Below the pieces are notes generated by a model. The model ran no database searches. It had not been told where the DNA came from and was given only the letters and a program-made list of their open reading frames with translations. The position numbers and the translations under genes are program-made. From positions 1 through 64,000 of IMG/VR virus record IMGVR_UViG_3300046007_008377: a stretch of 64,000 bases of DNA; one strand, given 5' to 3'. Shown in pieces: positions 1-9,312 of the stretch (position 1 is the first letter of the stretch; every line of letters begins with the position of its first letter). The DNA is from a virus.

Positions 1-15
1 GAGAAGAAGAGGATT

Positions 16-243
16 ATGTCAAAAGCAAAGAAAAAAGTAAAAGATGCAATAAAAGTAATTCCAACAAGAATAGAGTTGGTTCAAGCAAAAATTCCTTTTA
101 AAGTAGAAGGAGCAAATGTTTATTTTTCTATAAAAGAGCTAAAAAAAGAATATCCATTTTTGAAAAATCACGATTTTGACGAAAAGAAATTTGAAGATGA
201 TTTTGTCGGAATCATGATTAGCGACCTTACAATAGAAAAATAA
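16..243 (+). CDS. small hypothetical protein upstream of scaffold gene
   Basis: This 75-aa protein is not recognised. It has a lysine-rich N-terminus (KAKKKVK), a central beta-type stretch and an acidic C-terminus. The same frame is open back to base 1, so the ATG at 16 is only the first visible start and the gene could extend upstream. A second frame, read from base 3, ends at 99-101 and starts with an acidic EEEDY; it may be the tail of the preceding gene (a portal would be expected here, but this is not demonstrated). Its place just before the scaffold and capsid genes suggests a head-assembly accessory protein; this is inference. Confidence 0.55.
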   Translation: MSKAKKKVKDAIKVIPTRIELVQAKIPFKVEGANVYFSIKELKKEYPFLKNHDFDEKKFEDDFVGIMISDLTIEK

Positions 244-274
244 TATTAAAAAATGTTTTTAAATAGAAAATATT

Positions 275-282
275 TATATTTG
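275..282 (+). promoter_or_regulatory. promoter -7 element (TATATTTG) of scaffold-capsid unit
   Basis: TATATTTG matches the Bacteroidetes -7 consensus TAnnTTTG. It lies 32 bases upstream of the scaffold ATG in a non-coding gap. No clear -33 TTG box is visible at standard spacing. Confidence 0.6.
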
Positions 283-313
283 CAATTATATTTTAATCTA
301 AATTCAAATTACA

Positions 314-1387
314 ATGTCGGAAGAAATAGAAAAAACAGAACCTACTCAAGTTGTGGAAGCAATTGCAGATCAACCGGCAGTAGAAGCTACAAAGCAATGG
401 ACTGTAGTAGATGATTCTCCTGAATTTCACCCTTCTTTTTTAGAACAACCAAAAATTCAAGAAATTGACAAGGCTGTTGAAGAAAAAGAAGTAATTGCTG
501 AAAAAACTTCTAGCAATATTGATGATGAATCGGTAATTAAATACTTAAAAGAAAAAGGGTTTGAGGCGCAATCTTTGGAAGATTTAAAACCTAAAGATTC
601 TGCTAAATTAGACCCTGAAACTGAAAAGTATTTAGAGTACAGAAAAGAAACTGGCAGAAGCTATAATGACTTTTTGGAAACTCAAAAAGATTGGTCGGCT
701 GAGCCAAAAGAAAACATTCTGTTGCAAAATCTAAGATTGGACAATCCAACTCTTAATGATAAGCAAATTGAAAGATTGTATGATAAAGAATATGTTATTT
801 CCGAATTTGCTGACGATGATGAAATCACAGATAAGGAAATCAATATAGAAAGAGATTATCAAAAAGGCCTTGCGCTGTTAGAAAGTCAAAAAGAAAAGTA
901 TAAATCTGTTAAGGGTCTTAACGAATCGATACCAGAAGATTTTGTAAAAGCAAAAGAATTTGCTGATAATTTCATAAAACAACAAGAAGAAAATAAAGTT
1001 GCTTTTGAACAGACGACTAAAGATTTTCAAGCAAAAACTGATCAAGTTTTTTCTGCCAATTTTGAAGGTTTCAAAGTTAAAGTAGGAGAAGAAGAATTTA
1101 GCATTAAGCCTGAAAATGTACAAGAAACGAGAAACACGCTTTCTGATTTAAGCAATTTTGACAAAAAATTCTTCGACGAATCTGGTAAGTTGAAAGACGC
1201 TCCAGGATATTACAAAGCATTGCATTTTGCTATGAATCCTGAAAAAGTTGCCGAGCATTTTATTAAAATCGGAATGTCAAAGCAACTTGAAATTGAAGAT
1301 AAAGAATCCAAAAACATCAGAGTTGATGGGGTTAAAAACATTCAAACAGGAAGTCAAATCAAGCAATGGAAAGTCGAAGAAGAATAA
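314..1387 (+). CDS. putative capsid scaffolding protein
   Basis: This 357-aa protein is very acidic and highly charged. It is predicted mostly alpha-helical and coiled-coil (many E/K/Q runs, for example residues 170-250), with no cysteines or membrane segments. It sits immediately upstream of the major capsid gene, the standard place for a scaffold in tailed phages. It is transcribed from the TATATTTG promoter at 275. The function is inferred from composition and position; no sequence motif proves it. A maturation protease was not seen in the window. Confidence 0.6.
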   Translation: MSEEIEKTEPTQVVEAIADQPAVEATKQWTVVDDSPEFHPSFLEQPKIQEIDKAVEEKEVIAEKTSSNIDDESVIKYLKEKGFEAQSLEDLKPKDSAKLDPETEKYLEYRKETGRSYNDFLETQKDWSAEPKENILLQNLRLDNPTLNDKQIERLYDKEYVISEFADDDEITDKEINIERDYQKGLALLESQKEKYKSVKGLNESIPEDFVKAKEFADNFIKQQEENKVAFEQTTKDFQAKTDQVFSANFEGFKVKVGEEEFSIKPENVQETRNTLSDLSNFDKKFFDESGKLKDAPGYYKALHFAMNPEKVAEHFIKIGMSKQLEIEDKESKNIRVDGVKNIQTGSQIKQWKVEEE

Positions 1388-1454
1388 AAGTTTTCGTGTT
1401 GTTGTTTTAATTAGAGTAAAAAAGAAAAAAAACAACTTAAAAAATTAAGAAAAA

Positions 1455-2762
1455 ATGCCATTATTAAACGTCCCTGGAGTTGTATTAACTCCTTCGCCTA
1501 CAAAAGTTGCCACTCCGACTAATTACATTAGCGATAGTGAGTACAATTTATTAACTCAGTACATTCCTGAGTTGGAAGCTCAAATCATAGATAGATTTGG
1601 CTCGCAAATGATTACTGGTATGCTTGCCGAATTAGGTAAGGAAAGTCCGTTTCAAGCGGATTTAATTAAATGGAACGAAGAAGGTCGTCTTACTCAATTG
1701 GCTGAAGGCGTTACTCGCGCTGCCGATGTGTTTACATCTAACGCTCACACTTTCAGACTTAACGAAACTATTTCTGTTAGAAATGCAGATGGTTCTGTAG
1801 TTAAGAAAGGTCAAATTACTGCTGTTACGACTAACGGATTTACCGCTTTATGTGGTACAGGAACTTGGACAGACGTAGGTACTACTGCTCTTACTGTTTA
1901 CGCTTATTCTAATGAGTATGCTAAAGGCGCCGAGTTTTTAGGAGGTGGTCTAAACAGCCGAGTTGAACAATTCACTCAAAAACCGATAATTATTAGAGAG
2001 TATTTAAAAGAAACTCGTTCTAACTTAGCGTTGCGTACTTGGGTTGATACTGGAGAAGGGTACTTATGGTACTTTAAAAATCTAGGAGATACCAAAAAAC
2101 GTTTTAGCAATGCTATTGAAAACGGTCTTATTTTGGGAGAAAATTGGGACGGAGATTTATTAGCTTCTGGAGTTGAAGGTACTCAAGGTTTGTTTTCTTG
2201 CGCTGACGAAGGTAATATCTTTGAAGGACCAGCAGTTGATTTAGATGATTTTGATTCAATCATTGACAGATTTAATGCTCAAGGTATGATTTCTGAAAAT
2301 TACATCTACGCTACTTCTGCTCAAAATCGTTTGATTGATCGTATGATTAAAGCTGAAAACGTTACTGGTTCTGCTTGGGGTGCTTTTGACAACAAAGAGC
2401 AAGGTATTAAATTAGGATTTAAAGATTTCAATTACGGAAATTACAATTTCTACAAATGTAACTGGAGATTTTTAGATAATCCTACAACTGAAGGTTCTGC
2501 TGTTGGAGCAACTAAAACTCACGCATTATTCGTTCCTTCGGCTTCTAAAAAGATTTACGATGTAATGGAAGGAAAATCTGCTACCGTGCCAATGCTTCAC
2601 GTTAAATACAGAGCGTCTTCTGTTGTAAATCGTAAATACGAAATGACCATGAGAGATTGGGCTACAGGAACTAACAAAGCTGACGTTAAAGAAACTGAAT
2701 TTTTGACAGAAAGAGCGTTGGTTGTAACTGGGCGTAACAATCTTTTGCGATGTGTTGGATAA
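1455..2762 (+). CDS. major capsid protein
   Basis: This 435-aa protein has the length and composition of an HK97-fold capsid protein: few charged repeats, Gly/Thr-rich beta segments near residues 95-150, and no cysteine clusters. It lies between a scaffold-like gene and a connector gene and is followed by a strong terminator. The N-terminus begins with hydrophobic/proline residues (MPLLNVPGVVLTPSP). Residues 205-340 (WYFKNLGDTKKRF onward) look like the P-domain core. The motif-level resemblance is to capsid proteins of Bacteroidetes podoviruses and crAss-like phages. The call rests on context plus general similarity; structure prediction would settle it. Confidence 0.8.
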   Translation: MPLLNVPGVVLTPSPTKVATPTNYISDSEYNLLTQYIPELEAQIIDRFGSQMITGMLAELGKESPFQADLIKWNEEGRLTQLAEGVTRAADVFTSNAHTFRLNETISVRNADGSVVKKGQITAVTTNGFTALCGTGTWTDVGTTALTVYAYSNEYAKGAEFLGGGLNSRVEQFTQKPIIIREYLKETRSNLALRTWVDTGEGYLWYFKNLGDTKKRFSNAIENGLILGENWDGDLLASGVEGTQGLFSCADEGNIFEGPAVDLDDFDSIIDRFNAQGMISENYIYATSAQNRLIDRMIKAENVTGSAWGAFDNKEQGIKLGFKDFNYGNYNFYKCNWRFLDNPTTEGSAVGATKTHALFVPSASKKIYDVMEGKSATVPMLHVKYRASSVVNRKYEMTMRDWATGTNKADVKETEFLTERALVVTGRNNLLRCVG

Positions 2763-2781
2763 GCACAAATAAATAAAGTAG

Positions 2782-2813
2782 AAAAGGCTTGTGTAACAGC
2801 AAGCCTTTTTTTT
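2782..2813 (+). terminator. Rho-independent terminator after capsid gene
   Basis: A 10-bp stem AAAAGGCTTG/CAAGCCTTTT with loop TGTAACAG is followed by a T-run. It ends the high-level capsid transcript. Confidence 0.9.
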
Positions 2814-2838
2814 AAAATAAATTTTAAATTAAATCAAA

Positions 2839-3891
2839 ATGAAAACAGAAGAAAAAAAACCGCATCATTTGTCTGCTGAAGGCAGAGCCTTAAAATTACA
2901 GCAAGAATCTGAAAAATTAGCATTACAAGACATAAGTCAAATTGAAGCTATAGAAGAACTTGTAAAAGAATCTGAAAAAAAAGAACCTACTATTCCTTTA
3001 TCTCAAGTAAGTGATTTAGTCGCTAAGGAAATAGCAAAAGCAATGGCAAATTTGCCAAGTATGCAAGCGCCTGTTCAAAAACAAGAAATCCCAAAAGAAA
3101 CTTATAAATCGTTATCCGCTAAGGAAGAAAACTTTGACGAGATTCCAGGGCTTGAAGATTTTGAAGTAAAAGACAGAATGTATGTTTTATGCAACAATTT
3201 CAAACCTTTATCAAGAGGTATTAGAAATAGAAGTAAACCAAACAGCGCTTTGACCTATCTTAATCCAATTACAAAAAACACACATGCTTTACGTTTTTCG
3301 GTAAACCAAACATCTTTTTTTGAAGACAAGCAAAAAGGAGATGTGATTGTTAGTTCAATAGAGGTTAAAAACGGAATGTTAAAAACTAGCAAAAAAGAAA
3401 TTCCTTTACAAAAGTTTTTGGCTATTCATCCTGACAACAAAGCAAATGGAGGTTCTGTTTTTGAAGAATACGATCCGGCCAAAGAAGCAACTTTAGAAAT
3501 TGACAAAGAAGATAAATTGTTTGAAGCACAAAGTTTAGTTCGTTCAATTAGTCCATTAAAACAAGATGCTGTTGCTCGATTGATGTGTTCTGATTATAAA
3601 GAAGAATGGGTTCCTGCTGAATTAAAACGTTCTTTGTATAGTGCTGTTGCAAAAAGTCCTAATGAATTTTTAAAATTAGCAAATCAGCCATCACTTGAAG
3701 TTAAAGGCGTTGCAAAAACCGCTTCTTATCGTGGAGTAATTAGCTATAGCAATTACAAGTGGCTAAATGAAAATAAAGAGGTTTTAGTTGAAGTTTCAAG
3801 AAACCAAGACGAATATGATGCAATTGCAGAATATTTAATGTCTGGTAAAGGAATGACGTTCTATGAATACCTAAAACAAGCCATTGGATAA
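2839..3891 (+). CDS. hypothetical virion-associated protein
   Basis: A 350-aa protein of unknown function between the capsid and connector genes. Residues 1-90 are charged, helical and probably coiled-coil. Residues 100-210 are mixed alpha/beta, and the C-terminal 130 residues look helical. It is flanked by terminators on both sides, so it forms its own expression unit or is fed by read-through. Its position suggests a head accessory, decoration or head-completion role. No catalytic motif was seen. Confidence 0.6.
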   Translation: MKTEEKKPHHLSAEGRALKLQQESEKLALQDISQIEAIEELVKESEKKEPTIPLSQVSDLVAKEIAKAMANLPSMQAPVQKQEIPKETYKSLSAKEENFDEIPGLEDFEVKDRMYVLCNNFKPLSRGIRNRSKPNSALTYLNPITKNTHALRFSVNQTSFFEDKQKGDVIVSSIEVKNGMLKTSKKEIPLQKFLAIHPDNKANGGSVFEEYDPAKEATLEIDKEDKLFEAQSLVRSISPLKQDAVARLMCSDYKEEWVPAELKRSLYSAVAKSPNEFLKLANQPSLEVKGVAKTASYRGVISYSNYKWLNENKEVLVEVSRNQDEYDAIAEYLMSGKGMTFYEYLKQAIG

Positions 3892-3912
3892 TCGTTAATC
3901 CATACATATTTT

Positions 3913-3942
3913 AAAAGCCATTCAAATAGAGTGGCTTTTTTT
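3913..3942 (+). terminator. Rho-independent terminator
   Basis: An 11-bp stem AAAAGCCATTC/GAGTGGCTTTT (one G-T pair) with loop AAATA is followed by T's. A GTG at 3931 that opens the downstream frame lies inside the 3' arm and is not a credible start. Confidence 0.9.
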
Positions 3943-3975
3943 ATTGTTGAAAGTCAAACACCTACTAAATTTTTT

Positions 3976-3983
3976 TATCTTTG
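3976..3983 (+). promoter_or_regulatory. promoter -7 element (TATCTTTG) of tail module
   Basis: An exact TAnnTTTG match, 17 bases before the ATG at 4000 and just after a terminator. This arrangement supports a new transcription unit for the connector and tail genes. Confidence 0.7.
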
Positions 3984-3999
3984 TTGTAAATTAATAGTA

Positions 4000-4884
4000 A
4001 TGAGCGCGCAAAACCCATTTGATTATTATACTGACGAAGACAATCACGGAAATTTTCAATTTGTTCCATTAGAGCAAATTGTAAATAACTTCACTCAAAA
4101 CTATTTAGGAGATGATACGCTTCACGGAAACATTCCTAGATCGAAAGTTATTTATCAAGCCAAGCAAGGTATTCGAGAATTTACTTTTGGCGCATTAAAA
4201 AGTCCTAAAGTAGTAGAACTAGAGTTAGGCGACAACTTAGATATTATTATACCGTATGATTACGTTGATTATATTAGAATTTCTTGGGTAAATAAAGAAA
4301 CTGGTCAAATTCACCCAATGTCAGTAAACCAAAAAACTCCATTAGGGGTTGCTCATTTGCAAGATAATTATGCGGAGATACTATTTGACAATACAGGAGA
4401 TGTTTTAATAGGAACAACTGCTATTGAACATATTAACGACCAATTAAAACATCACAATACAGACGGTTTTAATGACGGAGGCTTTTATGGCGCGTATGGT
4501 TGGGGAAATTGGTATAGCATTAATCAAAATTGGAGATTAGATACTAGATTGAATGCCAACGGAACGTTTAATATTAGTCCAGACGGCAAAAGAATACATT
4601 TTAGTTCTGAAAGCGCTGAAAGAATTATTCTATTGGAATACATATCTGACGGAAATGAACTTTTGGAAAAAGATATGAAAATTCATAAGTACGCAGAAGA
4701 CGCGCTGTACGCATATATTAACGACAGGCTTTCTAAAAATTCCATTCGATTACCAGATTACGAAAAAAGAAATATTAAGAAAACCTACGATACTTTATAC
4801 AGAAATGCAAGAGTAAGATTACTCGGAATTAAACCTCAAGAATTCATACAGCAATTTAAACAGGGAAAAATCTGGATTCGTTAA
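4000..4884 (+). CDS. head-tail connector (adaptor/ring) protein
   Basis: A 294-aa protein resembling the ring/adaptor proteins of podoviruses and crAss-like phages. It has an N-terminal helical part containing SKVIYQAKQGIREFTFG, a beta segment with DYVDYIRISWVNKETG, and a C-terminal helical region that ends in basic residues. The ATG at 4000 was chosen because the longer frame (from a GTG at 3931) begins inside a terminator and upstream of the TATCTTTG promoter. It is immediately followed by the large tail protein. It would join the portal to the tail nozzle. Family resemblance is by eye. Confidence 0.65.
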   Translation: MSAQNPFDYYTDEDNHGNFQFVPLEQIVNNFTQNYLGDDTLHGNIPRSKVIYQAKQGIREFTFGALKSPKVVELELGDNLDIIIPYDYVDYIRISWVNKETGQIHPMSVNQKTPLGVAHLQDNYAEILFDNTGDVLIGTTAIEHINDQLKHHNTDGFNDGGFYGAYGWGNWYSINQNWRLDTRLNANGTFNISPDGKRIHFSSESAERIILLEYISDGNELLEKDMKIHKYAEDALYAYINDRLSKNSIRLPDYEKRNIKKTYDTLYRNARVRLLGIKPQEFIQQFKQGKIWIR

Positions 4885-4886
4885 TT

Positions 4887-7800
4887 ATGGCACAAATTAA
4901 AAACATATTTTCCAAAGGCACAGTTCAAAAAGATTTGGACGAAAGATTTGTTAGTCCTGATGAACTAATTGACAGCGAAAACGCTATTGTAATAACTTCT
5001 GAAGGCTCTAATGCTGGCGTATTGAAAAACGTTACCGGCAATATAAAAAAGACAAATTTTAATATTCCTGGAGCCAAAACAATAGGTAAAGGCACATTGC
5101 CTTCAAAAAACAAAGTTTACAATTTTATTTCTGGAAATATTCATGATTATATTATTGAAACAGATGTAACTACTTGGCAATCTGTAATTGTTGTTCAATC
5201 TACAGTTGGAAAATTACTAAATTTTAATCCTAATAAACGAGTAACTAATGTAGATATTATTATTGACCCAGAAGGCAATGGTGATTTGTTGTGTTTTAGC
5301 GGAGACAACAATCCGCCAAGATGTTTAAATATTCAAACTGCTAAAAATTGGGGAGTTGACGGATTTTCAGAACAAGAAATTTCACTCATTAAAGCTCCAC
5401 CTTTATTTCCAATTACGTTTACTCCTTTAATTTCAACGGAAAATCCTAAAGCAAATTTTTTAGAAGATAGATTTTTGTCATTTGCATATCGTTATAAATA
5501 CACAGACGGACAATATTCGGCTATTTCTACTTGGTCTGAATATTTTTTTATTCCTGGAGTTTTTAATTTAGATTTTGACACATTTGAAAATTTAGGGATG
5601 TTAAATATTTATAATGCCGTTAATTTAACTTTTAATACAGGAGCAACAGATGTAGTAGGATTGGATTTACTATTTAAATTGTCTAATGAATACACTCCTT
5701 ATGTAATAGATAAATTTATAAAAGCAGATGAAGATTGGGGTAATAATCAAGACATAACTTTAGAGTTTAATAATTCTAAAGTTTACGGAATATTACCTGA
5801 AAGCGAATTTTACAGAAGTTACGATAACGTTCCTCACGAATCAATTTCTCAAGCAATAATAGGTAATAGAATTGCTTACGCAAATTATTTAGAAGACCGC
5901 GATTTAATTGATTCTAACGGAAATAAAGTAATCATGGATTATTCTTTAGAATTAATTGCCAATAATGTTTCCGAAACAAATATAGCCGTACAAAGTTTAC
6001 CGATAAACTACAACTACGGAGGAATTCCAATAACTTTAGACGACGGATTAATTAGTTTTGATCTTAGTTCTGTTTCTTTTATTGCAGGATCTGGAATTTT
6101 TATTGATTTTGATTTAAAAAGCAATTCGGAAAACAATGTGTTTAAAAGCACTTTTATTTATACTTTAGTATCTAATTATGCTAATTTAAACGATTTTTTT
6201 GCAAACTCCGATTTTTTAATTGAATTACAAAATTACACGTTTTATTTTGAAAATAATGGAGGAATTGTATTGCCTTTTAATTATGTTCCTCCTTATGTTG
6301 TAGAACAAGGATTTGACGCTGTTGTGGTTGGAGATTCAATAAATATTACATTTCCAGTAATTAAATATGAAATATTAGGAACGCCAAGCAATACATTTAT
6401 TTATGATTATTTTTACGATGAAAACACATTTGTTGTTGTTAAAGACATAGTAGTTGCGACATCATTAAAATCATTAAGAAGTTACGAAATTTGCATGTTA
6501 TATAGAGATGCTCAAGGAAGAAAAACTACCGCATTAACAAGCGTTAAAAATACATTATTTATTCCTAACGAAAATTCTATTACTCAAAATCAAATAAAAG
6601 TTATAGTCCCAACAACTCAATTGCCTCCTACTTGGGCAGACACTTATAAATTTGGAATAAAATTTAACAAACAAAATTACGAAACAATACCAATCAACAT
6701 TTTTTTTGTAGACGGTATTTTTCGTTGGATAAAAATTGATGGTGAAAACATAAACAAAATTAAAGAAGGTCAAATATTATTAGTAAAAAGAGACGCTAAC
6801 GGACCAGTTTTAAATGTAGTCAGAGTAAAAGTTTTGGAGTTAAAACAACAACCTTCTAACTTTTTAACTACTAATGCAATAACAACTATTGAGCCTTCTG
6901 GATTGTATGCTAAAATACAATCTAGTAACTATCAAATGGAATATGGTTTAAATGAATTTGTAAGATACCAACAAAACCAAGACACTTACAATGATAGACC
7001 TTTTGCTTATCTTGGAGATTTTACTATTTTAGATAATAACGGAAATAAAATTGATAGAACAATTAATCAAGGCTCAACTATTAATTTTAATTTTTCAAGT
7101 AATTATAGCGCCGATCCTCCATTTGTAGAATTTGTTAAAACGTATATTGCCCAAAGAACTTATGATAATTTTGAAGATTTTTTTAATATTCAAGTAGTTC
7201 CTGATGGATTTGCTTCTACAAATTACCCAGATAAAATTTACAATATAGTTTTACAAAGAGGGAATTACAATCCGCCATATTTTACACCTGACTCAAATGG
7301 TTTTTTATGGTTAATAGTAGAGGGTACTGAAGCGGGTAACGGAACAACAAGAAGAGGTTTTATAGACGCTACGCTAGATATTAGATATGTTTCTGGGATA
7401 TATGTTTTTGAAACAACTCCTATTGACGCAGACCAACAAATATTTTACGAAACTCCAGAAGTTTATAAAGTAATTTCTGGGCAGCACGAATTTGTTAATC
7501 ATACTCTTACTAAAACATACAATTGTTTCTGTCAAGGTAATGGAGTTGAAAGTTTTCAAATTAGAGATGCTTTTAACGAAAGATATTTAAATGTTGATTT
7601 TGTTCCAACAGCAGTTAGCGAGGACGAATACAGGCAGGTGCGCAGATTTAAAGATATTACTTATAGCGGAATATACAATTCTACTACAAATGTAAATGAG
7701 TTAAATGCTTTTAATTTATCATTAGCAAATTTTAAAGATGATATGGAAAGTAATTACGGCCCTATTTACAAAATGCGTGGTAAAGACACAAACTTAGAAG

Positions 7801-8882
7801 TTTGTCAAGAAGATAGAGATTCTATTGTGTTTTACGGAAAAGATATGCTTTTTAATGCCGACGGAACCACTAACTTATCTCGTATTCAAGATGTTTTAGG
7901 ACAGCAGAAAGTTTACGAGGGAGAATATGGTATTTCTACTCATACTGATAGCTATGATTACTATGAAAATACTTCCTATCATACTGATTTTAAGCGCGGA
8001 GTTGTTGTTAAAAAAGGCGGTAATGGATTGTTTGAGATTTCTGCTTTAGGAATGAGAACTTATTTTAAAAAGCTATTTAGAGATAATACTATAAATGAAA
8101 TAATTGGCCGATACGATCAATTTTACGATTACTATTTGCTTAACATCAAATACACAGATAAAAACAATATTTCAAAATATGTAACTTGGGCATTTTCTGA
8201 CAAAGTTAATGGTTGGCTAACAAGGATTACTTTTAATCCAGAAGATATGACTAGAATAAACTCGCATTTTGTATCTTTTAAAAATGGAGAAATTTGGCTG
8301 CACAATCAAGATACTTTGTTTAATACTTTTTATGGAGTTCAAACAGATACATCTTTTCAATTTAATTTTAGCCAAGAACCAAGTGCTAGAAAAATATTTA
8401 AAGCATTATCAATAGAAGGAACTACTAATTTGCAAATTGCCTGCGAAACAGATTTAGAAAAAGGATATGTAAACAATGTAGATTTCGAAAAGAAAGAAGG
8501 TGTTTATTATGCGTATGTAAGAGGTAAAAACGGAGAATTGAATACTTCTCAGTTAAGTTTTCAAGGTATTGGAGAATGCGTTGTCAATGTATTGACTTTA
8601 GAATTTGCTTTTGAATTAGATTCTATTTTATCTGTTGGAGATGTAATTTTAAATTCAAATTTGCAAATTGTAGGAACGGTATTAAGTAAAACGTCTAATT
8701 CACTAACATTAGACACAGTAAACAATATTGTTTCTGGAGATTATGTATTAGCCACAAAACCTGAAAGCGTTCAAAAACAAGGAATTTTAGGATATTTTAT
8801 GAAAGTAGGCGCGTCTTTTTCAAGCAATACACAACAAGAAATTTACGCGATAAATTCAGAGGTAATAAAGTCGTACATGTAA
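4887..8882 (+). CDS. large tail tube/nozzle (muzzle/stabilisation) protein
   Basis: A 1331-aa, strongly beta-rich protein, low in charge and rich in Asn/Phe/Tyr. The N-terminal 60 residues (FSKGTVQKDLDERFVSPDELIDSENA) match the opening of nozzle-type tail proteins of podoviruses (T7 gp12/P22 gp10 role; muzzle protein in crAss-like phages), where a beta-propeller platform follows. It lies 2 bp downstream of the connector gene, which is the usual order. It should form the distal tail tube through which DNA leaves. It has no enzymatic motif. Confidence 0.7.
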   Translation: MAQIKNIFSKGTVQKDLDERFVSPDELIDSENAIVITSEGSNAGVLKNVTGNIKKTNFNIPGAKTIGKGTLPSKNKVYNFISGNIHDYIIETDVTTWQSVIVVQSTVGKLLNFNPNKRVTNVDIIIDPEGNGDLLCFSGDNNPPRCLNIQTAKNWGVDGFSEQEISLIKAPPLFPITFTPLISTENPKANFLEDRFLSFAYRYKYTDGQYSAISTWSEYFFIPGVFNLDFDTFENLGMLNIYNAVNLTFNTGATDVVGLDLLFKLSNEYTPYVIDKFIKADEDWGNNQDITLEFNNSKVYGILPESEFYRSYDNVPHESISQAIIGNRIAYANYLEDRDLIDSNGNKVIMDYSLELIANNVSETNIAVQSLPINYNYGGIPITLDDGLISFDLSSVSFIAGSGIFIDFDLKSNSENNVFKSTFIYTLVSNYANLNDFFANSDFLIELQNYTFYFENNGGIVLPFNYVPPYVVEQGFDAVVVGDSINITFPVIKYEILGTPSNTFIYDYFYDENTFVVVKDIVVATSLKSLRSYEICMLYRDAQGRKTTALTSVKNTLFIPNENSITQNQIKVIVPTTQLPPTWADTYKFGIKFNKQNYETIPINIFFVDGIFRWIKIDGENINKIKEGQILLVKRDANGPVLNVVRVKVLELKQQPSNFLTTNAITTIEPSGLYAKIQSSNYQMEYGLNEFVRYQQNQDTYNDRPFAYLGDFTILDNNGNKIDRTINQGSTINFNFSSNYSADPPFVEFVKTYIAQRTYDNFEDFFNIQVVPDGFASTNYPDKIYNIVLQRGNYNPPYFTPDSNGFLWLIVEGTEAGNGTTRRGFIDATLDIRYVSGIYVFETTPIDADQQIFYETPEVYKVISGQHEFVNHTLTKTYNCFCQGNGVESFQIRDAFNERYLNVDFVPTAVSEDEYRQVRRFKDITYSGIYNSTTNVNELNAFNLSLANFKDDMESNYGPIYKMRGKDTNLEVCQEDRDSIVFYGKDMLFNADGTTNLSRIQDVLGQQKVYEGEYGISTHTDSYDYYENTSYHTDFKRGVVVKKGGNGLFEISALGMRTYFKKLFRDNTINEIIGRYDQFYDYYLLNIKYTDKNNISKYVTWAFSDKVNGWLTRITFNPEDMTRINSHFVSFKNGEIWLHNQDTLFNTFYGVQTDTSFQFNFSQEPSARKIFKALSIEGTTNLQIACETDLEKGYVNNVDFEKKEGVYYAYVRGKNGELNTSQLSFQGIGECVVNVLTLEFAFELDSILSVGDVILNSNLQIVGTVLSKTSNSLTLDTVNNIVSGDYVLATKPESVQKQGILGYFMKVGASFSSNTQQEIYAINSEVIKSYM

Positions 8883-8888
8883 AATTAG

Positions 8889-8896
8889 TATATTTG
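8889..8896 (+). promoter_or_regulatory. promoter -7 element (TATATTTG)
   Basis: TAnnTTTG match, 18 bases before the ATG at 8915 and just after the stop codon of the nozzle gene. It probably drives the internal-virion-protein genes. Confidence 0.65.
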
Positions 8897-8914
8897 TAAA
8901 AGCAAATAATCAAT

Positions 8915-9310
8915 ATGTCGTTTACAGTAAAAAAACACAGCAAAGAAGATTTTTATCAAACATTTAATAAATGGTTAGAAACTCAAAATTTTCCTTTAAT
9001 AAATAAAGAAGTTCTTCCTAAAAATTGTTTTGTTTGTTATATTGAAGAAACTCCGTGTTATTGTATTTGGGTGTATTTTACAGATTCAAAATTAGCTTGG
9101 ATTGCCTTTCCTGCAAGTAATAAAAACGTAAGTTTTAAAACAAAAAACGGAGGGCTTGATTTTTTAATTAATTATGTTTGTGATTATTTAAAAAGAAAAA
9201 AAATGATGACAGCTTTTACTACTAGCGCAAGCGAAAGCGTTATTTTGGCTTTAAAAAAAGTAGGTTTTGACAAAGGAGATGAATGTGTTCATTTCATTAA
9301 AAAATTATAA
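8915..9310 (+). CDS. GNAT-like acetyltransferase fold protein
   Basis: A 131-aa protein with the outline of a small GNAT domain: beta strands around residues 40-70, a helix at 85-100, and the typical C-terminal pattern 'helix (SESVILALKKVGF) then K/D/E and a last strand ending in KKL'. The acetyl-CoA pyrophosphate loop (Q/RxxGxG/A) is not clear, so activity is uncertain. Proteins of this type sit among virion genes in several tailed phages, where their target is unknown. A non-enzymatic structural role is possible. Confidence 0.45.
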   Translation: MSFTVKKHSKEDFYQTFNKWLETQNFPLINKEVLPKNCFVCYIEETPCYCIWVYFTDSKLAWIAFPASNKNVSFKTKNGGLDFLINYVCDYLKRKKMMTAFTTSASESVILALKKVGFDKGDECVHFIKKL

Positions 9311-9312
9311 TT

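Noticed and set aside
1401-1436. GTTGTTTT...AAAACAAC inverted repeat before the capsid gene
   Set aside because: Loop of 20 bases, AT-rich stem and no T-run; unlikely as a terminator and not worth calling a regulator.
3931-3999. Upstream GTG start for the connector protein
   Set aside because: The codon lies in the 3' arm of a terminator and upstream of the TATCTTTG promoter; the ATG at 4000 fits the gene better.
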